Below, one piece after another: positions 45,097 to 54,640 of a DNA stretch of 64,000 bases. A program made the translations under genes and the position numbers. Source of the DNA: Chthoniobacter sp. (GTDB lineage Bacteria > Verrucomicrobiota > Verrucomicrobiia > Chthoniobacterales > Chthoniobacteraceae); NCBI GenBank assembly GCA_021414005.1, contig JAIOPH010000018.1, positions 120,596 to 184,595 of the forward strand, read 5' to 3'. Within the stretch, counting starts at the first letter, position 1, and each line of letters begins with the position of its first letter. Under the pieces are notes generated by a model, which made no database searches, had not been told where the DNA came from, and saw nothing but the letters and a program-made list of their open reading frames with translations.

Positions 45097-46050
45097 TTAC
45101 TTCACCGGCGGCACGGGGCCGAATTTGAAAAGGTGCAGGAGGGCGCTGTCGGTGGTCAGGACGAGCGTGGTCTCGCGGGCGAAAACCGTGCGGTAGGTTT
45201 CGAGCGTGCGGGTGAAACTGTAGAACTCCCGCGCCTCGGGCGTCTGGCCATAGGCGGCGGCGTAGATGGCCGTGGCCTCGGCGTCGGCCTTGCCCTGCAC
45301 CTCCTGCACTTTGCGGTATGCCTCGGACTCGATCTGCGCCAGATCGCGCTCGCGTTTGCCGAGAATTTCGGCGGCCTCGCCTTCGCCTTCCGAACGGAAA
45401 CGCGCGGCGATCTGCTGCCGCTCGCTGATCATGCGTCCGTAAATCTTTGCGGCCACGCCGGGATTGTAGTTAATGCGCTTGAAGCGTACGTCGAGCAGCT
45501 CGATGCCGTAATCCTTGAGCGCGGGTTTCGCGGCTTCGAGGATCTCCGTCTCCAGCACCGCCCGGCCAAAACGGATCTCGGGCAGGGTGGTGCCCAAGCT
45601 GGCGTCCAGGCTCGCGTCCACGACGGGCTTCCGGTCGCGCTGGGTGCGGATGATTTCCACGAGTTGATGCCGCGCGATGGAGTTGCGCGTTTCGCTGCCG
45701 AGAATGTTGGTGATGCGATCCTTCGCGCGCCGCTCATCGGTCAGGCGCACGAAGTAGGTATGCGCGTCCGTGATCCGCCAGCGCGCAAAGGCATCCACGT
45801 CGATGTAAAGCTTGTCCTCGGTGGTCATGTTGGCGGTCGGACCGTCCCATTCGAGGATGCGCTTTTCGATGCGATTCACCGTCTGGATGAACGGGACTTT
45901 CCAATGCAGCCCGGCGGCGGTGACCGGTGTGCCGATCTGCTGGCCAAACTGGGTGATGATGACCTGCTCGGTTTCGAGAACGGTGTAGGCCGAGTTAAAA
46001 AGGAGCAGCGCGGCGACGATGACGAGCGGGAGAAAGAGGGCGCGTTTCAT
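45097..46050 (-). CDS. hflC: HflC, membrane protease modulator
   Basis: 317 residues: one N-terminal membrane anchor (FLPLVIVAALLLFNSAYTV), then an SPFH/band-7 domain (VLETEQVIITQFGQQIGTPVTAAGLHWKVPFIQTVNRIEKRILEWDG, FARWRITDAHTYFV) and a coiled coil (ISERQQIAARFRSEGEGEAAEILGKRERDLAQIESEAYRKVQEV). HflC forms a ring with HflK around the FtsH protease and regulates membrane-protein quality control. Its ATG overlaps the hflK stop by 4 nt (46047-46050), so the two are translated together. Confidence 0.93.
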   Translation of the reverse strand: MKRALFLPLVIVAALLLFNSAYTVLETEQVIITQFGQQIGTPVTAAGLHWKVPFIQTVNRIEKRILEWDGPTANMTTEDKLYIDVDAFARWRITDAHTYFVRLTDERRAKDRITNILGSETRNSIARHQLVEIIRTQRDRKPVVDASLDASLGTTLPEIRFGRAVLETEILEAAKPALKDYGIELLDVRFKRINYNPGVAAKIYGRMISERQQIAARFRSEGEGEAAEILGKRERDLAQIESEAYRKVQEVQGKADAEATAIYAAAYGQTPEAREFYSFTRTLETYRTVFARETTLVLTTDSALLHLFKFGPVPPVK

Positions 46051-47012
46051 TTGGATTTCTGGTCGAGCTGGAGAAGCGGAAAAATCTGCCCGGCTTTTTC
46101 GTCGAGGACGATTTTGCGGGAAAGCTGCGGCAGGACTTCCTGCATCGTTTCGAGGTAAAGGCGCTGGCGGGTGACGTCGGGCGACTTCAGGTATTCGGCG
46201 AGCGTCGCGTTAAAGCGGCCGGCGTCGCCTTTCGCCTCGTTCACGCGTTTCGCGGCGTAGCCCTCGGCGGCGCTGACCTTGCGCAGCGCCTCGCCCCGGG
46301 CGCGGGGCACGACCTTGTTGTATTCCCCGTTGGCGAGATTGATGGCCTGCTGCTTCTCCTGCTGGGCTTGGTTCACTTCGCTAAACGAGGCCTGCACGGC
46401 TTTGGGCGGATGTACATTTTGGAGCTGCACCTGCTTGACCGTGATCCCGAGCCCGTAGCGCGTCACGAGCGCCTGCAGGCGGGCGAGCGATTCGGCTTCA
46501 ATCTCCTGCCGCCCGATGGTCAGCACCTCGTCGATGGTGCGATCACCCACCACTTCGCGCATCACCGCCTCGCCCGCGTCGCGCAGCGTCCACTCGGGCT
46601 CGAAGACGTGAAACTTGAATTGCTTCGGATCGTCGATCCGGTACTGCACGATCCACTCGATGAGCGCCATGTTCAGGTCGCCGGTGACGATGTTGCGCTC
46701 GGCCTCGGCGTCGTCGGGATGCTGGTTCGCGTGGGTGGCGCCAGGTGTGTTGAAGCCGAAATCGAGCGTGAGCTGTTGCTCCACCGGCACCAGCGCGATG
46801 ACGTCGATCCCGAGCGGCAGCTTGAAGCGGAGCCCCGGCTTAACGATTTCCACGAAACGCCCGAAACGCGTGAGGACACCGTTGGAATTGGTCGGCACGA
46901 CCTTGAAGCACGTTAGCGAGAACCACAACGCGAGCGCCGCGACGACGGACGGCACCGCGAAGCGCCCGAGGTGAGCCGGGATTTGATATTGTGGCGGAGT
47001 TACGTTTTTCAT
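46047..47012 (-). CDS. hflK: HflK, membrane protease modulator
   Basis: 321 residues from the ATG at 47012 (MKNVTPPQYQIPAHLGRF), followed by one membrane helix (AVPSVVAALALWFSLTCF). The SPFH domain has VVPTNSNGVLTRFGRFVEIVKPGLRFKLPLGI, ALIEWIVQYRIDDPKQFKF and EAVMREVVGDRTIDEVLTIGRQEI; a helical coil follows with QAQQEKQQAINLANGEYNKVVPRARGEALR. It lacks the Gly/Gln-rich N-terminus of the E. coli protein. It pairs with HflC, whose start codon overlaps the hflK stop. It is divergent from lepA with 158 nt between the starts. Confidence 0.93.
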   Translation of the reverse strand: MKNVTPPQYQIPAHLGRFAVPSVVAALALWFSLTCFKVVPTNSNGVLTRFGRFVEIVKPGLRFKLPLGIDVIALVPVEQQLTLDFGFNTPGATHANQHPDDAEAERNIVTGDLNMALIEWIVQYRIDDPKQFKFHVFEPEWTLRDAGEAVMREVVGDRTIDEVLTIGRQEIEAESLARLQALVTRYGLGITVKQVQLQNVHPPKAVQASFSEVNQAQQEKQQAINLANGEYNKVVPRARGEALRKVSAAEGYAAKRVNEAKGDAGRFNATLAEYLKSPDVTRQRLYLETMQEVLPQLSRKIVLDEKAGQIFPLLQLDQKSK

Positions 47013-47170
47013 GGTGTTGGATTCGCTGATGTAACGCCCGCGCCGCGAAATGCGATACCGCAAAATGCCGGTGCCCCGTGACGGCTGCGAATGGGGAAGT
47101 CGCAAATCCCGGCCACCCGTTTGACCTGTTGACCACCGCGGAGCCGCCCCCCATATTCCCGCCCTTTTTC

Positions 47171-48969
<1,799 letters not shown>

Positions 48970-48970
<1 letters not shown>

Positions 48971-49149
48971 TGCGCGCGCTCGCCGCTCTCGCCTTTGCGC
49001 TGCTTTTCGGCGGCTGTGCGACCGAAAGCGACGACCGCGCCTTTTTCAACAGCGGCTGGGTCCATCCCGAAGCGGGCGCGGACCAGCGGATGTACGGCAG
49101 CCAGGAAAAAATCACGCTCGACAAAAAAGCCCCGCAAACCGTGCGGTAA
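48970..49149 (+). CDS. 59-residue lipoprotein coupled to lepA
   Basis: The ATG at 48970 overlaps the lepA TGA (ATGA arrangement). The peptide begins MRALAALAFALLFGGC, a short signal with lipobox F-G-G-C, then ATESDDRAFFNSGWVHPEAGADQ and RMYGSQEKITLDKKAPQTVR. The mature part has about 43 residues and is not recognised. Hydrophobic leader, lipobox and start-stop overlap argue that it is a real gene. Lipid anchoring to a membrane is the only function I can infer. Confidence 0.65.
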
Positions 49150-49164
49150 AACGCCGCGGCCTAG

Positions 49165-49540
49165 GTTTTTGATCGGCGTCGGGCAGATGAATTTCGATGC
49201 GGCTCGAAGACGCGTAAGGTTGCTGTTCCTGTTGCGTCACGCCCTTGCCGAAATAGACGCTGATGTCCCCGTCGCTGCCGCTCTCTCGCATGAGCTTGAG
49301 GCCCATGTGGTGATCGCCCGCGAGCGTCACGAAGTCCGCGGCGTCGCGCTAGAGTTCCTTGAGTTCGAAGGACTCGCTGTCCGCCAGCTTCACCACCAGC
49401 GTCGCATAGATGTCGTCGAGAAAGCCCTTCACCGCGTAGCTCACGAAGACCGACGGATGCTCCAGAACCGCCGGGCGGTCGCGTTCGCAATGGCTCGGGA
49501 AGACGACTTACAGCCCCGGTGCGGGCAGAGGCCGCGTCGC
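49165..49540 (-). pseudogene. remnant of a COR-domain (ROCO/TIR-type) protein
   Basis: The minus-strand frame, with stops ignored, reads VVFPSHCERDRPAVLEHPSV, then FVSYAVKGFLDDIYATLVV, then KLADSESFELKEL, a TAG, RDAADFVTLAG, and KLMRESGSDGDISVYFGKGV. I recognise this as the COR-type C-terminal region of bacterial ROCO/LRR or TIR-linked proteins. There, a V-F-P-S-x-x-x-R-x-R-P segment precedes the I-Y-A-T-L strand and the L-W-x-x-A-A-x-F helix. The stop replaces the conserved Trp (TGG to TAG), and a second stop lies just before VVFPS (49508-49510). No start and no GTPase part remain. It lies 2.3 kb downstream, in the same orientation, of a broken TIR gene start and may be its other end. Confidence 0.55.
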
Positions 49541-49580
49541 TCCGGTTCGTCTTAGCCGCTGCGGGCCAAAGGCCCATCAA

Positions 49581-49626
49581 CAAGCCAGCCCAGGGCAAGC
49601 GAGGCACGAGCGCCGCCCTGGGTCTG
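49581..49626. repeat. 46-nt inverted repeat, left copy, flanking the transposase
   Basis: CAAGCCAGCCCAGGGCAAGC ... GCCGCCCTGGGTCTG. It is the reverse complement of 50196-50241 with one mismatch. It folds on itself (CCCAGGGC...GCCCTGGG), and a small GCCCC-AAC-GGGGC hairpin follows at 49646-49658. Confidence 0.85.
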
Positions 49627-49688
49627 CGTCAAAATGAATCCTCAAGCCCCAACGGGGCGAAACAAATACCGGCACCGGCGAAGGCGGT

Positions 49689-50144
49689 TCAGTCCCAAAC
49701 ATAACGCTCGTCGATCTCCACACCGTGCTTCCGGCACAACGCACGGAACTCATCCTGAAACGACACCTTCCGATGATGCCCCTCCTGCGCCGTGATATAA
49801 GCCCGCACCTGTTCGACGTTTGACTGGCTGACGGAGAACGCTCCATATCCGCCCTGCCAGTAGAAGTCGCTAAACGCTGCACCCTGTTCCTTCATCCATT
49901 TCGACGGACTCTTCTTCGCCTCCTCCACCAAGCTGGCGATCGTGACGGTACGGGAGAGGTTGCAGAGAATGTGAACGTGATCCTCGACGCCGTTGATAAG
50001 GATCGGTTCGCAGCCAATGTTTTGCAGCACGCCCGCTATATAGGCGTGCAGCCGGACGTGGAGTTCCGGGTCTTTGAGAAACGGCACACGGTTCTTCGTG
50101 CTGAAGACGACGTGCAGGACGACGCGGGCGAGGGATTGCGGCAT
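49689..50144 (-). CDS. REP-associated tyrosine transposase (Y1/IS200-like)
   Basis: 151 residues (MPQSLARVVLHVVFSTKNRVPFL). The HUH motif is GVEDHVHILCNL (about residue 52), and the nucleophile Tyr is in NVEQVRAYITAQEGHHRKVSF (about 115), followed by FRALCRKHGVEIDERYVWD. It is intact and of normal length for the single-strand Y1 transposases that are kept near palindromic repeats. Nearly identical 46-nt inverted repeats flank it, each with its own GCCCC-GGGGC hairpin, so this looks like a RAYT-with-REP unit rather than a free IS200. It cuts and joins single-stranded DNA at hairpins. Confidence 0.88.
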   Translation of the reverse strand: MPQSLARVVLHVVFSTKNRVPFLKDPELHVRLHAYIAGVLQNIGCEPILINGVEDHVHILCNLSRTVTIASLVEEAKKSPSKWMKEQGAAFSDFYWQGGYGAFSVSQSNVEQVRAYITAQEGHHRKVSFQDEFRALCRKHGVEIDERYVWD

Positions 50145-50195
50145 AACGGAGGGAAATTGTTACGCCCCGGTGGGGCTTTGCCCATTCTTTGTTTC

Positions 50196-50241
50196 CAGAC
50201 CCAGGGCGGCGCTCGTTCCTCGCTTGCCCTGGGCTGGCTTG
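50196..50241. repeat. 46-nt inverted repeat, right copy
   Basis: Reverse complement of 49581-49626 with 45 of 46 positions identical. A GCCCC-GGT-GGGGC hairpin at 50164-50176 lies on the transposase side. Confidence 0.85.
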
Positions 50242-50285
50242 CGGCAGGCCGTTGGCCTGAAGCATCCGCGCGCCAAAGGCGCAAA

Positions 50286-50349
50286 ACAAGCCAGCCCAGG
50301 CCAGCGGCCTGGGTAGCGAGTGCCCATGAGACAAACGCCCCAACGGGGC
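50286..50349. repeat. third, diverged REP-like unit
   Basis: Opens with ACAAGCCAGCCCAGG like the left copy, has its own CCCAGGCC-AGC-GGCCTGGG hairpin, and closes with GCCCC-AAC-GGGGC (50337-50349), the same small hairpin as at 49646-49658. Confidence 0.7.
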
Positions 50350-50396
50350 GCAACAAACCTCATCCGCATTCAAACCGTCAGGGGGAAGGCGAGCGA

Positions 50397-51416
50397 TCAA
50401 AACGGAATATCGTCTATCTCAATCGCGGCAGTCGGTTTCGGCACCCCGATAGCCGCGCAAACGCGCCCGACCACTCCGGTGGCGCCATAAACTTGATCGT
50501 TGTCTTTGCACGCACGCTGGATGATCGCCTTCTCCTCATCTGAAAAATCGGTGACGGTCGCGATGATCTTGCTCAGGCTAATCGCACGGCTGTATGACCT
50601 TGACTCGCCAAACGCGTAAGCTAAACCGCTCCGCATATGGCGGTGGGTCGCAGGGTGGCTGAGCAAAATGTCGAAAAGCAAATGCGCTATGCGGGACGGT
50701 TGTTCAAGCGAACCGCTTAATCCCTGCACCTTGCCGATAAAGCCATACGGATCCAAACCCAACCGCACTGGCACCACAAGGGATCCCCTGCCCAAAGCGA
50801 AGCCGACCTCTTGATCTGTCCAATTGCTCTGATGGAAGTCGGCTGTAAGTAGCGCAGCAAGTGCGTGCATTGAACGAAGCGCCAACTCGATCTCATTCTG
50901 CCATTCCAAGCTTGGTGTGATGTCCTCATGCGCAATGAATGCCGAAATGCCCCAAGCTTTAAGTTCCTTCTTGAGTTCGGCGACGGCAACCTTGTGCGCC
51001 GAAACATGACTTAGAAAAAGGCGAAAAAACCCTACGATCCAGAGATGCTTAGTTTCGGAATCGGGAGGCTTCGCTTTTGGACCGATGCTCGCCGACTTGG
51101 AGGTTAGCGGTGTGATGGTGATGCTTTCTAAGTGGTCATTGCTATAGCCCCGGGAGATGGCAGCCAGCTTTGCGGAGATAGCTTTTTCTATCTCTGCGAG
51201 TTTGGGCTCAATTGCTGCGAAGACCGGAACGGGAACGTCCAGCATCAACTCATACGTGTAGGTGCCCCCATTCCAATTGTCATAATTGGTTTCCTCGATC
51301 CGAGCGCTAGCACTCTCCAAAAGATCGACGACATCGGACTGACCTTGATGCCGAAAGAGGTCCGCCAACGTCGCGACGACATCTTCAACACTCTTTGGGA
51401 ATCCGTTTTGAGCCAT
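50397..51416 (-). CDS. TIR-domain protein
   Basis: 339 residues from ATG 51416. The N-terminal 125 residues are an unassigned alpha/beta part (ATLADLFRHQGQSDVVDLLESASARIEET, then acidic helices). Residues about 130-235 are a TIR domain: FFRLFLSHVSAHKVAVAELKKELKAWGISAFIAHEDITPSLEWQNEIELALRSMHALAALLTADFHQSNWTDQEVGFALGRG. The Glu of TDQEVGFA is in the place of the NADase glutamate. The C-terminal 90 residues are helical. TIR proteins of this type often act in NAD+-depleting anti-phage defence or in signalling. No recognised sensor partner is nearby, so the system is unassigned. Base composition is lower in GC than its neighbours, suggesting transfer. Confidence 0.8.
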   Translation of the reverse strand: MAQNGFPKSVEDVVATLADLFRHQGQSDVVDLLESASARIEETNYDNWNGGTYTYELMLDVPVPVFAAIEPKLAEIEKAISAKLAAISRGYSNDHLESITITPLTSKSASIGPKAKPPDSETKHLWIVGFFRLFLSHVSAHKVAVAELKKELKAWGISAFIAHEDITPSLEWQNEIELALRSMHALAALLTADFHQSNWTDQEVGFALGRGSLVVPVRLGLDPYGFIGKVQGLSGSLEQPSRIAHLLFDILLSHPATHRHMRSGLAYAFGESRSYSRAISLSKIIATVTDFSDEEKAIIQRACKDNDQVYGATGVVGRVCAAIGVPKPTAAIEIDDIPF

Positions 51417-51419
51417 ACT

Positions 51420-51801
51420 TCAAATTACGCACTTCGGAAGCTGCCGGTTAACGTGAGGGAATTGCGCCAGGGAGCCTTTGATGGGGGGCGTCGAGGCGCA
51501 GGGGAAGGAAGCGGCGCTCCTTGTTCAGCGGGTCGCGAAAGCGGAACGTGCCGGACTTCAACTGCGCCCAGTCCGAGTCGAACGCATTCGCCGACATGCA
51601 GAGCACCAGCACGCGCGAGCGCTCCAGCCCCTCCTCGATCTTCGCCGGGATGCTGTCGCCCGGCTTGAGCACCCATTCATCGAACCACACCTTCACCCCG
51701 TCCTTGCGCAACCGCTCCGCCAGCGGGCGCACCACCGCCTTGTCCTTCGCGCTGTGGCTCAGGAAGACATCGTGACTGAATAGTGATTCTGTTGGGGGCA
51801 T
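51420..51801 (-). pseudogene. frameshifted TIR-domain gene start
   Basis: From ATG 51801 the frame reads FSHDVFLSHSAKDKAVVRPLAERLRKDGVKVWFDEWVLKPGDSIPAKIEEGLERSRVLVLCMSANAF and then DWAQLKSGTFRFRDPLNKERRFLPLRLD, a good N-terminal TIR domain. The normal continuation (D)APIKGSLAQF appears only in another frame, because bases are missing in the GACGCCCCCC stretch near 51485. The shifted frame ends at 51420, 3 nt before the next TIR gene starts. Longer relatives carry WD40, LRR or GTPase-COR parts after this segment. A COR-like remnant lies downstream on the same strand. Confidence 0.7.
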
Positions 51802-51834
51802 GGGGAGCGGCGTAGTCTGCGCTGCCGATGAAAA

Positions 51835-52398
51835 CTAGAGCGCGAGGAAGTTTTGGAGGAGGCGTTTGCCGCAGAGGGTGAGGATGGATTCGGGGTGGAA
51901 CTGGACGCCGTGAATCGGGAATTCGCGGTGGCGCAGGCCCATGATTTCACCTTCGGCGGTCTCGGCGGTGATCTCGAGCGCAGCGGGAAAGGTTGCGCGT
52001 TTCACGAGCAGGGAATGGTAGCGCGTGGCGTCGAAGGGATTGGGCAGGCCAGCGAAGACGCCGGTGTCGTGATGCAGGATGGGCGACGTTTTCCCGTGCA
52101 TGAGCCGGTCGGCGCGGACGACTTCGCCGCCGAAGACCTGGCCGATGGCCTGGTGCCCGAGGCAGACGCCGAGCAGCGGGATGGTGGGGCCAAAGCGCCG
52201 GATGACTTCGCAACTGATGCCGGCTTCGTTCGGCGTGCAGGGGCCGGGTGAGATGACGATGCGCTCGGGATTGAGCGCGACGATCTCGTCGGGGGTGATT
52301 TCGTCGTTCCGTTTCACGAAAGGATCAGCGCCGAGTTCGCCGAAATACTGGACGAGGTTGTACGTGAACGAGTCGTAGTTATCGATGACGAGGAGCAT
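51835..52398 (-). CDS. trpG: anthranilate synthase component II (glutamine amidotransferase)
   Basis: 187 residues. It releases ammonia from glutamine for anthranilate synthase in tryptophan synthesis. The catalytic triad is complete: Cys79 in [17 protein letters not shown], and His168 and Glu170 in [12 protein letters not shown]. The oxyanion segment is [11 protein letters not shown]. It could also serve folate synthesis (PabA), but 9 nt separate it from trpE and both lie behind the Trp attenuator. No Shine-Dalgarno sequence precedes its ATG. Confidence 0.93.
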   Translation of the reverse strand: MLLVIDNYDSFTYNLVQYFGELGADPFVKRNDEITPDEIVALNPERIVISPGPCTPNEAGISCEVIRRFGPTIPLLGVCLGHQAIGQVFGGEVVRADRLMHGKTSPILHHDTGVFAGLPNPFDATRYHSLLVKRATFPAALEITAETAEGEIMGLRHREFPIHGVQFHPESILTLCGKRLLQNFLAL

Positions 52399-52407
52399 AG
52401 GTCGGGG

Positions 52408-53904
52408 TCACTGGATTTGTTTCGCACGGGCGATGGCGGCCATCATGCCCATCGCTTTGTTGACGCATTCCTGATGCTCGGAGGCGGGGTCGCTGTCGGC
52501 GACGATGCCCGCGCCCGCTTGCACAAAGGCTTTGCCGTCCTTCAGGACGACAGTGCGCAGGGCGATGCAGGAGTCGCTGTGGCCGTCGAAGCCGAAGTAG
52601 CCCACGGCCCCGGCATAGACGCCGCGTTTGCTTTTCTCGAGCTGGTTGATGATCTGCATGGCGCGCACCTTTGGGCTGCCACTGACGGTGCCGGCGGGAA
52701 AAGTCGCGCGCATGACATCGTAGGCGGTGCGGTCCGGGCGCAGGGTGCCGTGGACGTTGGAGACGATGTGCATGACGTGGCTGTATTTCTCCACGGTCAT
52801 GAAGTCGCTGACCTGCACGCTGCCAAACTCGGCGGCGCGGCCCACGTCGTTGCGGGCGAGATCCACGAGCATGAGGTGCTCGGCGCGCTCTTTCGGATCG
52901 GCGAGAAGCTCGGCGGCGTTGGCTTCGTCCTCGGCGGCGTTCGCGCCGCGGCGGCGGGTGCCGGCGATGGGGCGGATGTCGATGCGGCCGTTGATCGCGC
53001 GGACGTGGACTTCCGGCGAACTGCCGACGAGGGCAAACTGGCCCGCAAATTTCATGCAGAACATGTAGGGCGACGGGTTCACGAAACGCAGGGCGCGGTA
53101 GAGCGTGAGAGGGTCGCCGGTGTAATCCGTCTCGAACCGCTGCGAGGGGACGAACTGGAAGATGTCGCCGGCGCGGATGTACTCCATGCCGTCGCGGACC
53201 ATCTGCATGTATTCGTCGCGTGTGGTGTTGGCCGTGGGCGTGATCGGCGCGGATTCGCGGTCGGTGTAGATTGGCGGGAGATGCGTGGGTTGGTTTAGCT
53301 TCGCAGCGAGCGCGGCGATCTTTTCCGCGGCGATGGCGTAGGCGGCGGCGGGGTCGGTTTCGACAAAGGCATTGGCGACGATGCGCAGGCGGCGGGTGCG
53401 GTGGTCGAAAATGAGGACGGTTTCCGCGAGGAAGAAGAAGCTCTCGGGCAAACCGAGCTGATCCGGCGGTGGCGCGGCGATGGTCGGCTCGAAAAAGCGC
53501 ACCATGTCGTAGCCGAGATACCCGACCGCACCGCCCGCGAACCTTGAATCCTCCAAGGCCGGCGAGGGGACGAAGGTGAAGCGCTGCATGAGCGTTTCGA
53601 GTTCGTGCAGCGGATCGCGCGCAGTCTCGAACTCGCGAGCGACGCCATTTTCCACAATGCGAATGGTCCGCCCACGACTCTCGAAAGTGAGCCTCGGCTG
53701 CGTGCCCACAAACGAGTAACGCCCGGCCTGGTCGCTCTTTTCGACGGATTCAAACAGGAACGAGTAACCGCCGTCGTCGATCTTCTGAAACGCCGAGACC
53801 GGCGACTCGGCGTCGGCGATGAGTTCGGTATAGACGGGGATGGTGTTCCCGCGTTTCGCCAGCTCGCGGAACTCTGCGGCTGTGGGGTGGAGAGGAGTGG
53901 TCAT
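52408..53904 (-). CDS. trpE: anthranilate synthase component I
   Basis: 498 residues. It converts chorismate and ammonia to anthranilate, the first step of tryptophan synthesis. The N-terminal regulatory domain has the feedback-inhibition patch as SFLFESVEKSDQAGRYSFVG (LLES-like FLFES), suggesting Trp inhibition. Chorismate-binding motifs: DIFQFVPSQRFETDY, PSPYMFCMKFAGQFALVGSSPEVHVR, RPIAGTRRRGANAAEDEANAAELLADPKERAEHLMLVDLARND, and AVGYFGFDGHSDSCIALRT. The ATG at 53904 is the first base of a heptamer array that fills the spacer to hisI, and no ribosome site is visible. Confidence 0.96.
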   Translation of the reverse strand: MTTPLHPTAAEFRELAKRGNTIPVYTELIADAESPVSAFQKIDDGGYSFLFESVEKSDQAGRYSFVGTQPRLTFESRGRTIRIVENGVAREFETARDPLHELETLMQRFTFVPSPALEDSRFAGGAVGYLGYDMVRFFEPTIAAPPPDQLGLPESFFFLAETVLIFDHRTRRLRIVANAFVETDPAAAYAIAAEKIAALAAKLNQPTHLPPIYTDRESAPITPTANTTRDEYMQMVRDGMEYIRAGDIFQFVPSQRFETDYTGDPLTLYRALRFVNPSPYMFCMKFAGQFALVGSSPEVHVRAINGRIDIRPIAGTRRRGANAAEDEANAAELLADPKERAEHLMLVDLARNDVGRAAEFGSVQVSDFMTVEKYSHVMHIVSNVHGTLRPDRTAYDVMRATFPAGTVSGSPKVRAMQIINQLEKSKRGVYAGAVGYFGFDGHSDSCIALRTVVLKDGKAFVQAGAGIVADSDPASEHQECVNKAMGMMAAIARAKQIQ

Positions 53905-54007
53905 TTAGCAGTTAGGATTTGGCATTGAGCATTTGGAAGTGAGGCGCTGCGCGCGTGGGTGGGGAGGCGATTCGGGAGCAAATGCTAAATCCCAAATGCT
54001 AAATCTT
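53904..54007. repeat. facing heptamer arrays between hisI and trpE
   Basis: Five 7-nt units start at 53904 (TTTAGCA, GTTAGGA, TTTGGCA, TTGAGCA, TTTGGAA) and four complementary-type units lie at 53980-54007 (AAATGCT, AAATCCC, AAATGCT, AAATCTT). The arrays face each other across 41 nt and can pair. One end touches the trpE start codon and the other supplies the hisI stop codon TAG. Confidence 0.75.
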
Positions 54008-54382
54008 ATATGTGCTCTCCGGGTCAAAGACCCGGCTTTCCCCGATCGCCTCCGGCGTGCCGTCGGGCGTGAAGGTCTGGAAGAAGCAACTCGCGTAGCC
54101 GGTGTGGCAGGCGCCGCCGAGTTGCTCGACCGAAAAAAGGAGCGTGTCGGCGTCGCAATCCACGGCCCAGCGGACGACTTTCTGCGTGTGCCCGCTGGTT
54201 TCGCCCTTGAGCCAGAATTTTTGCCGCGAGCGGCTCCAGTAGTTCATGAAACCCGTGCGCAGCGTGGCTTCGAGCGCGGTCGCGTTCATCCACGCCATCA
54301 TCAGGACGCGGTGGGTTTGGGCGTCCTGAACGATCGCGGGGATGAGGCCGTCGGCGTTGTATTTGAGCGGTGGCAGATTCAT
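53999..54382 (-). CDS. hisI: phosphoribosyl-AMP cyclohydrolase
   Basis: 127 residues, the stand-alone HisI form. It opens the adenine ring of PR-AMP in histidine synthesis. Motifs: [51 protein letters not shown], the metal site DCDADTLLF, and the Zn-binding end [12 protein letters not shown]. It is the first gene of a hisI-trpE-trpG group and is placed behind a leader with Trp codons, so Trp supply would control a histidine gene as well. Its stop codon lies inside a heptamer array. Confidence 0.95.
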   Translation of the reverse strand: MNLPPLKYNADGLIPAIVQDAQTHRVLMMAWMNATALEATLRTGFMNYWSRSRQKFWLKGETSGHTQKVVRWAVDCDADTLLFSVEQLGGACHTGYASCFFQTFTPDGTPEAIGESRVFDPESTYKI

Positions 54383-54405
54383 GGCGTGGTTTTCGTGGAA
54401 AGAAA

Positions 54406-54439
54406 AAGCCCGGCGATCCTTGCGGGGATTCGTCGGGCT
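54406..54439 (-). terminator. attenuator terminator upstream of hisI
   Basis: On the minus strand AGCCCGACGAATCC pairs with GGATCGCCGGGCT around CCGCAA and is followed at once by TTTTTCTTTCC. This is an intrinsic terminator placed 24 nt before the hisI start, so it must act within the leader. Its 5' arm (AGCCCG) can instead pair with CGGGCT at 54498-54503, which would form the antiterminator. Confidence 0.85.
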
Positions 54440-54506
54440 GGAGAGTGCGGCGCGCGGGTGGCGGCGACTGCGGCGGCGTGGCGTTACGCCGGGCGCGAGC
54501 CCGTCT

Positions 54507-54539
54507 TCAGATATGCCACCAGTGCTGGGAAAATTTCAC
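54507..54539 (-). CDS. trpL: trp leader peptide [10 protein letters not shown]
   Basis: Eleven codons: GTG AAA TTT TCC CAG CAC TGG TGG CAT ATC TGA. Tandem Trp codons flanked by His codons, a stop, and a terminator about 70 nt further are the classical plan of amino-acid attenuation. Ribosome stalling at the Trp codons when Trp-tRNA is scarce would free CGGGCT (54498-54503) to pair with the terminator's 5' arm. The Trp codons (GGTGGC, 54516-54521 region) can also pair with GCCACC at 54457-54462. The GTG sits 6 nt behind the -10 box, so the message appears leaderless. No alternative start with a ribosome site exists upstream in this frame. Confidence 0.78.
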   Translation of the reverse strand: MKFSQHWWHI

Positions 54540-54545
54540 GCGAGC

Positions 54546-54574
54546 CGTATAAGCGGGCGGTTGGTGCGGTGCAA
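54546..54574 (-). promoter_or_regulatory. sigma70-like promoter of the hisI-trpE-trpG operon
   Basis: On the minus strand TTGCAC (54574-54569), a 17-nt spacer, and TATACG (54551-54546). The boxes and spacing are close to consensus. The predicted start of transcription (about 54539-54540) coincides with the GTG of the leader peptide. Confidence 0.7.
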
Positions 54575-54640
54575 TGAATTTTTCCCCGGCGACTCTCAGA
54601 TATTAGACGGAGGCGGGGGGAGGCACGCTTTTAGCTAAAA

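Noticed and set aside
54342..54638. 98-residue plus-strand frame over the trp leader
   Set aside because: It is antisense to the promoter, leader peptide and terminator, all of which read coherently on the minus strand.
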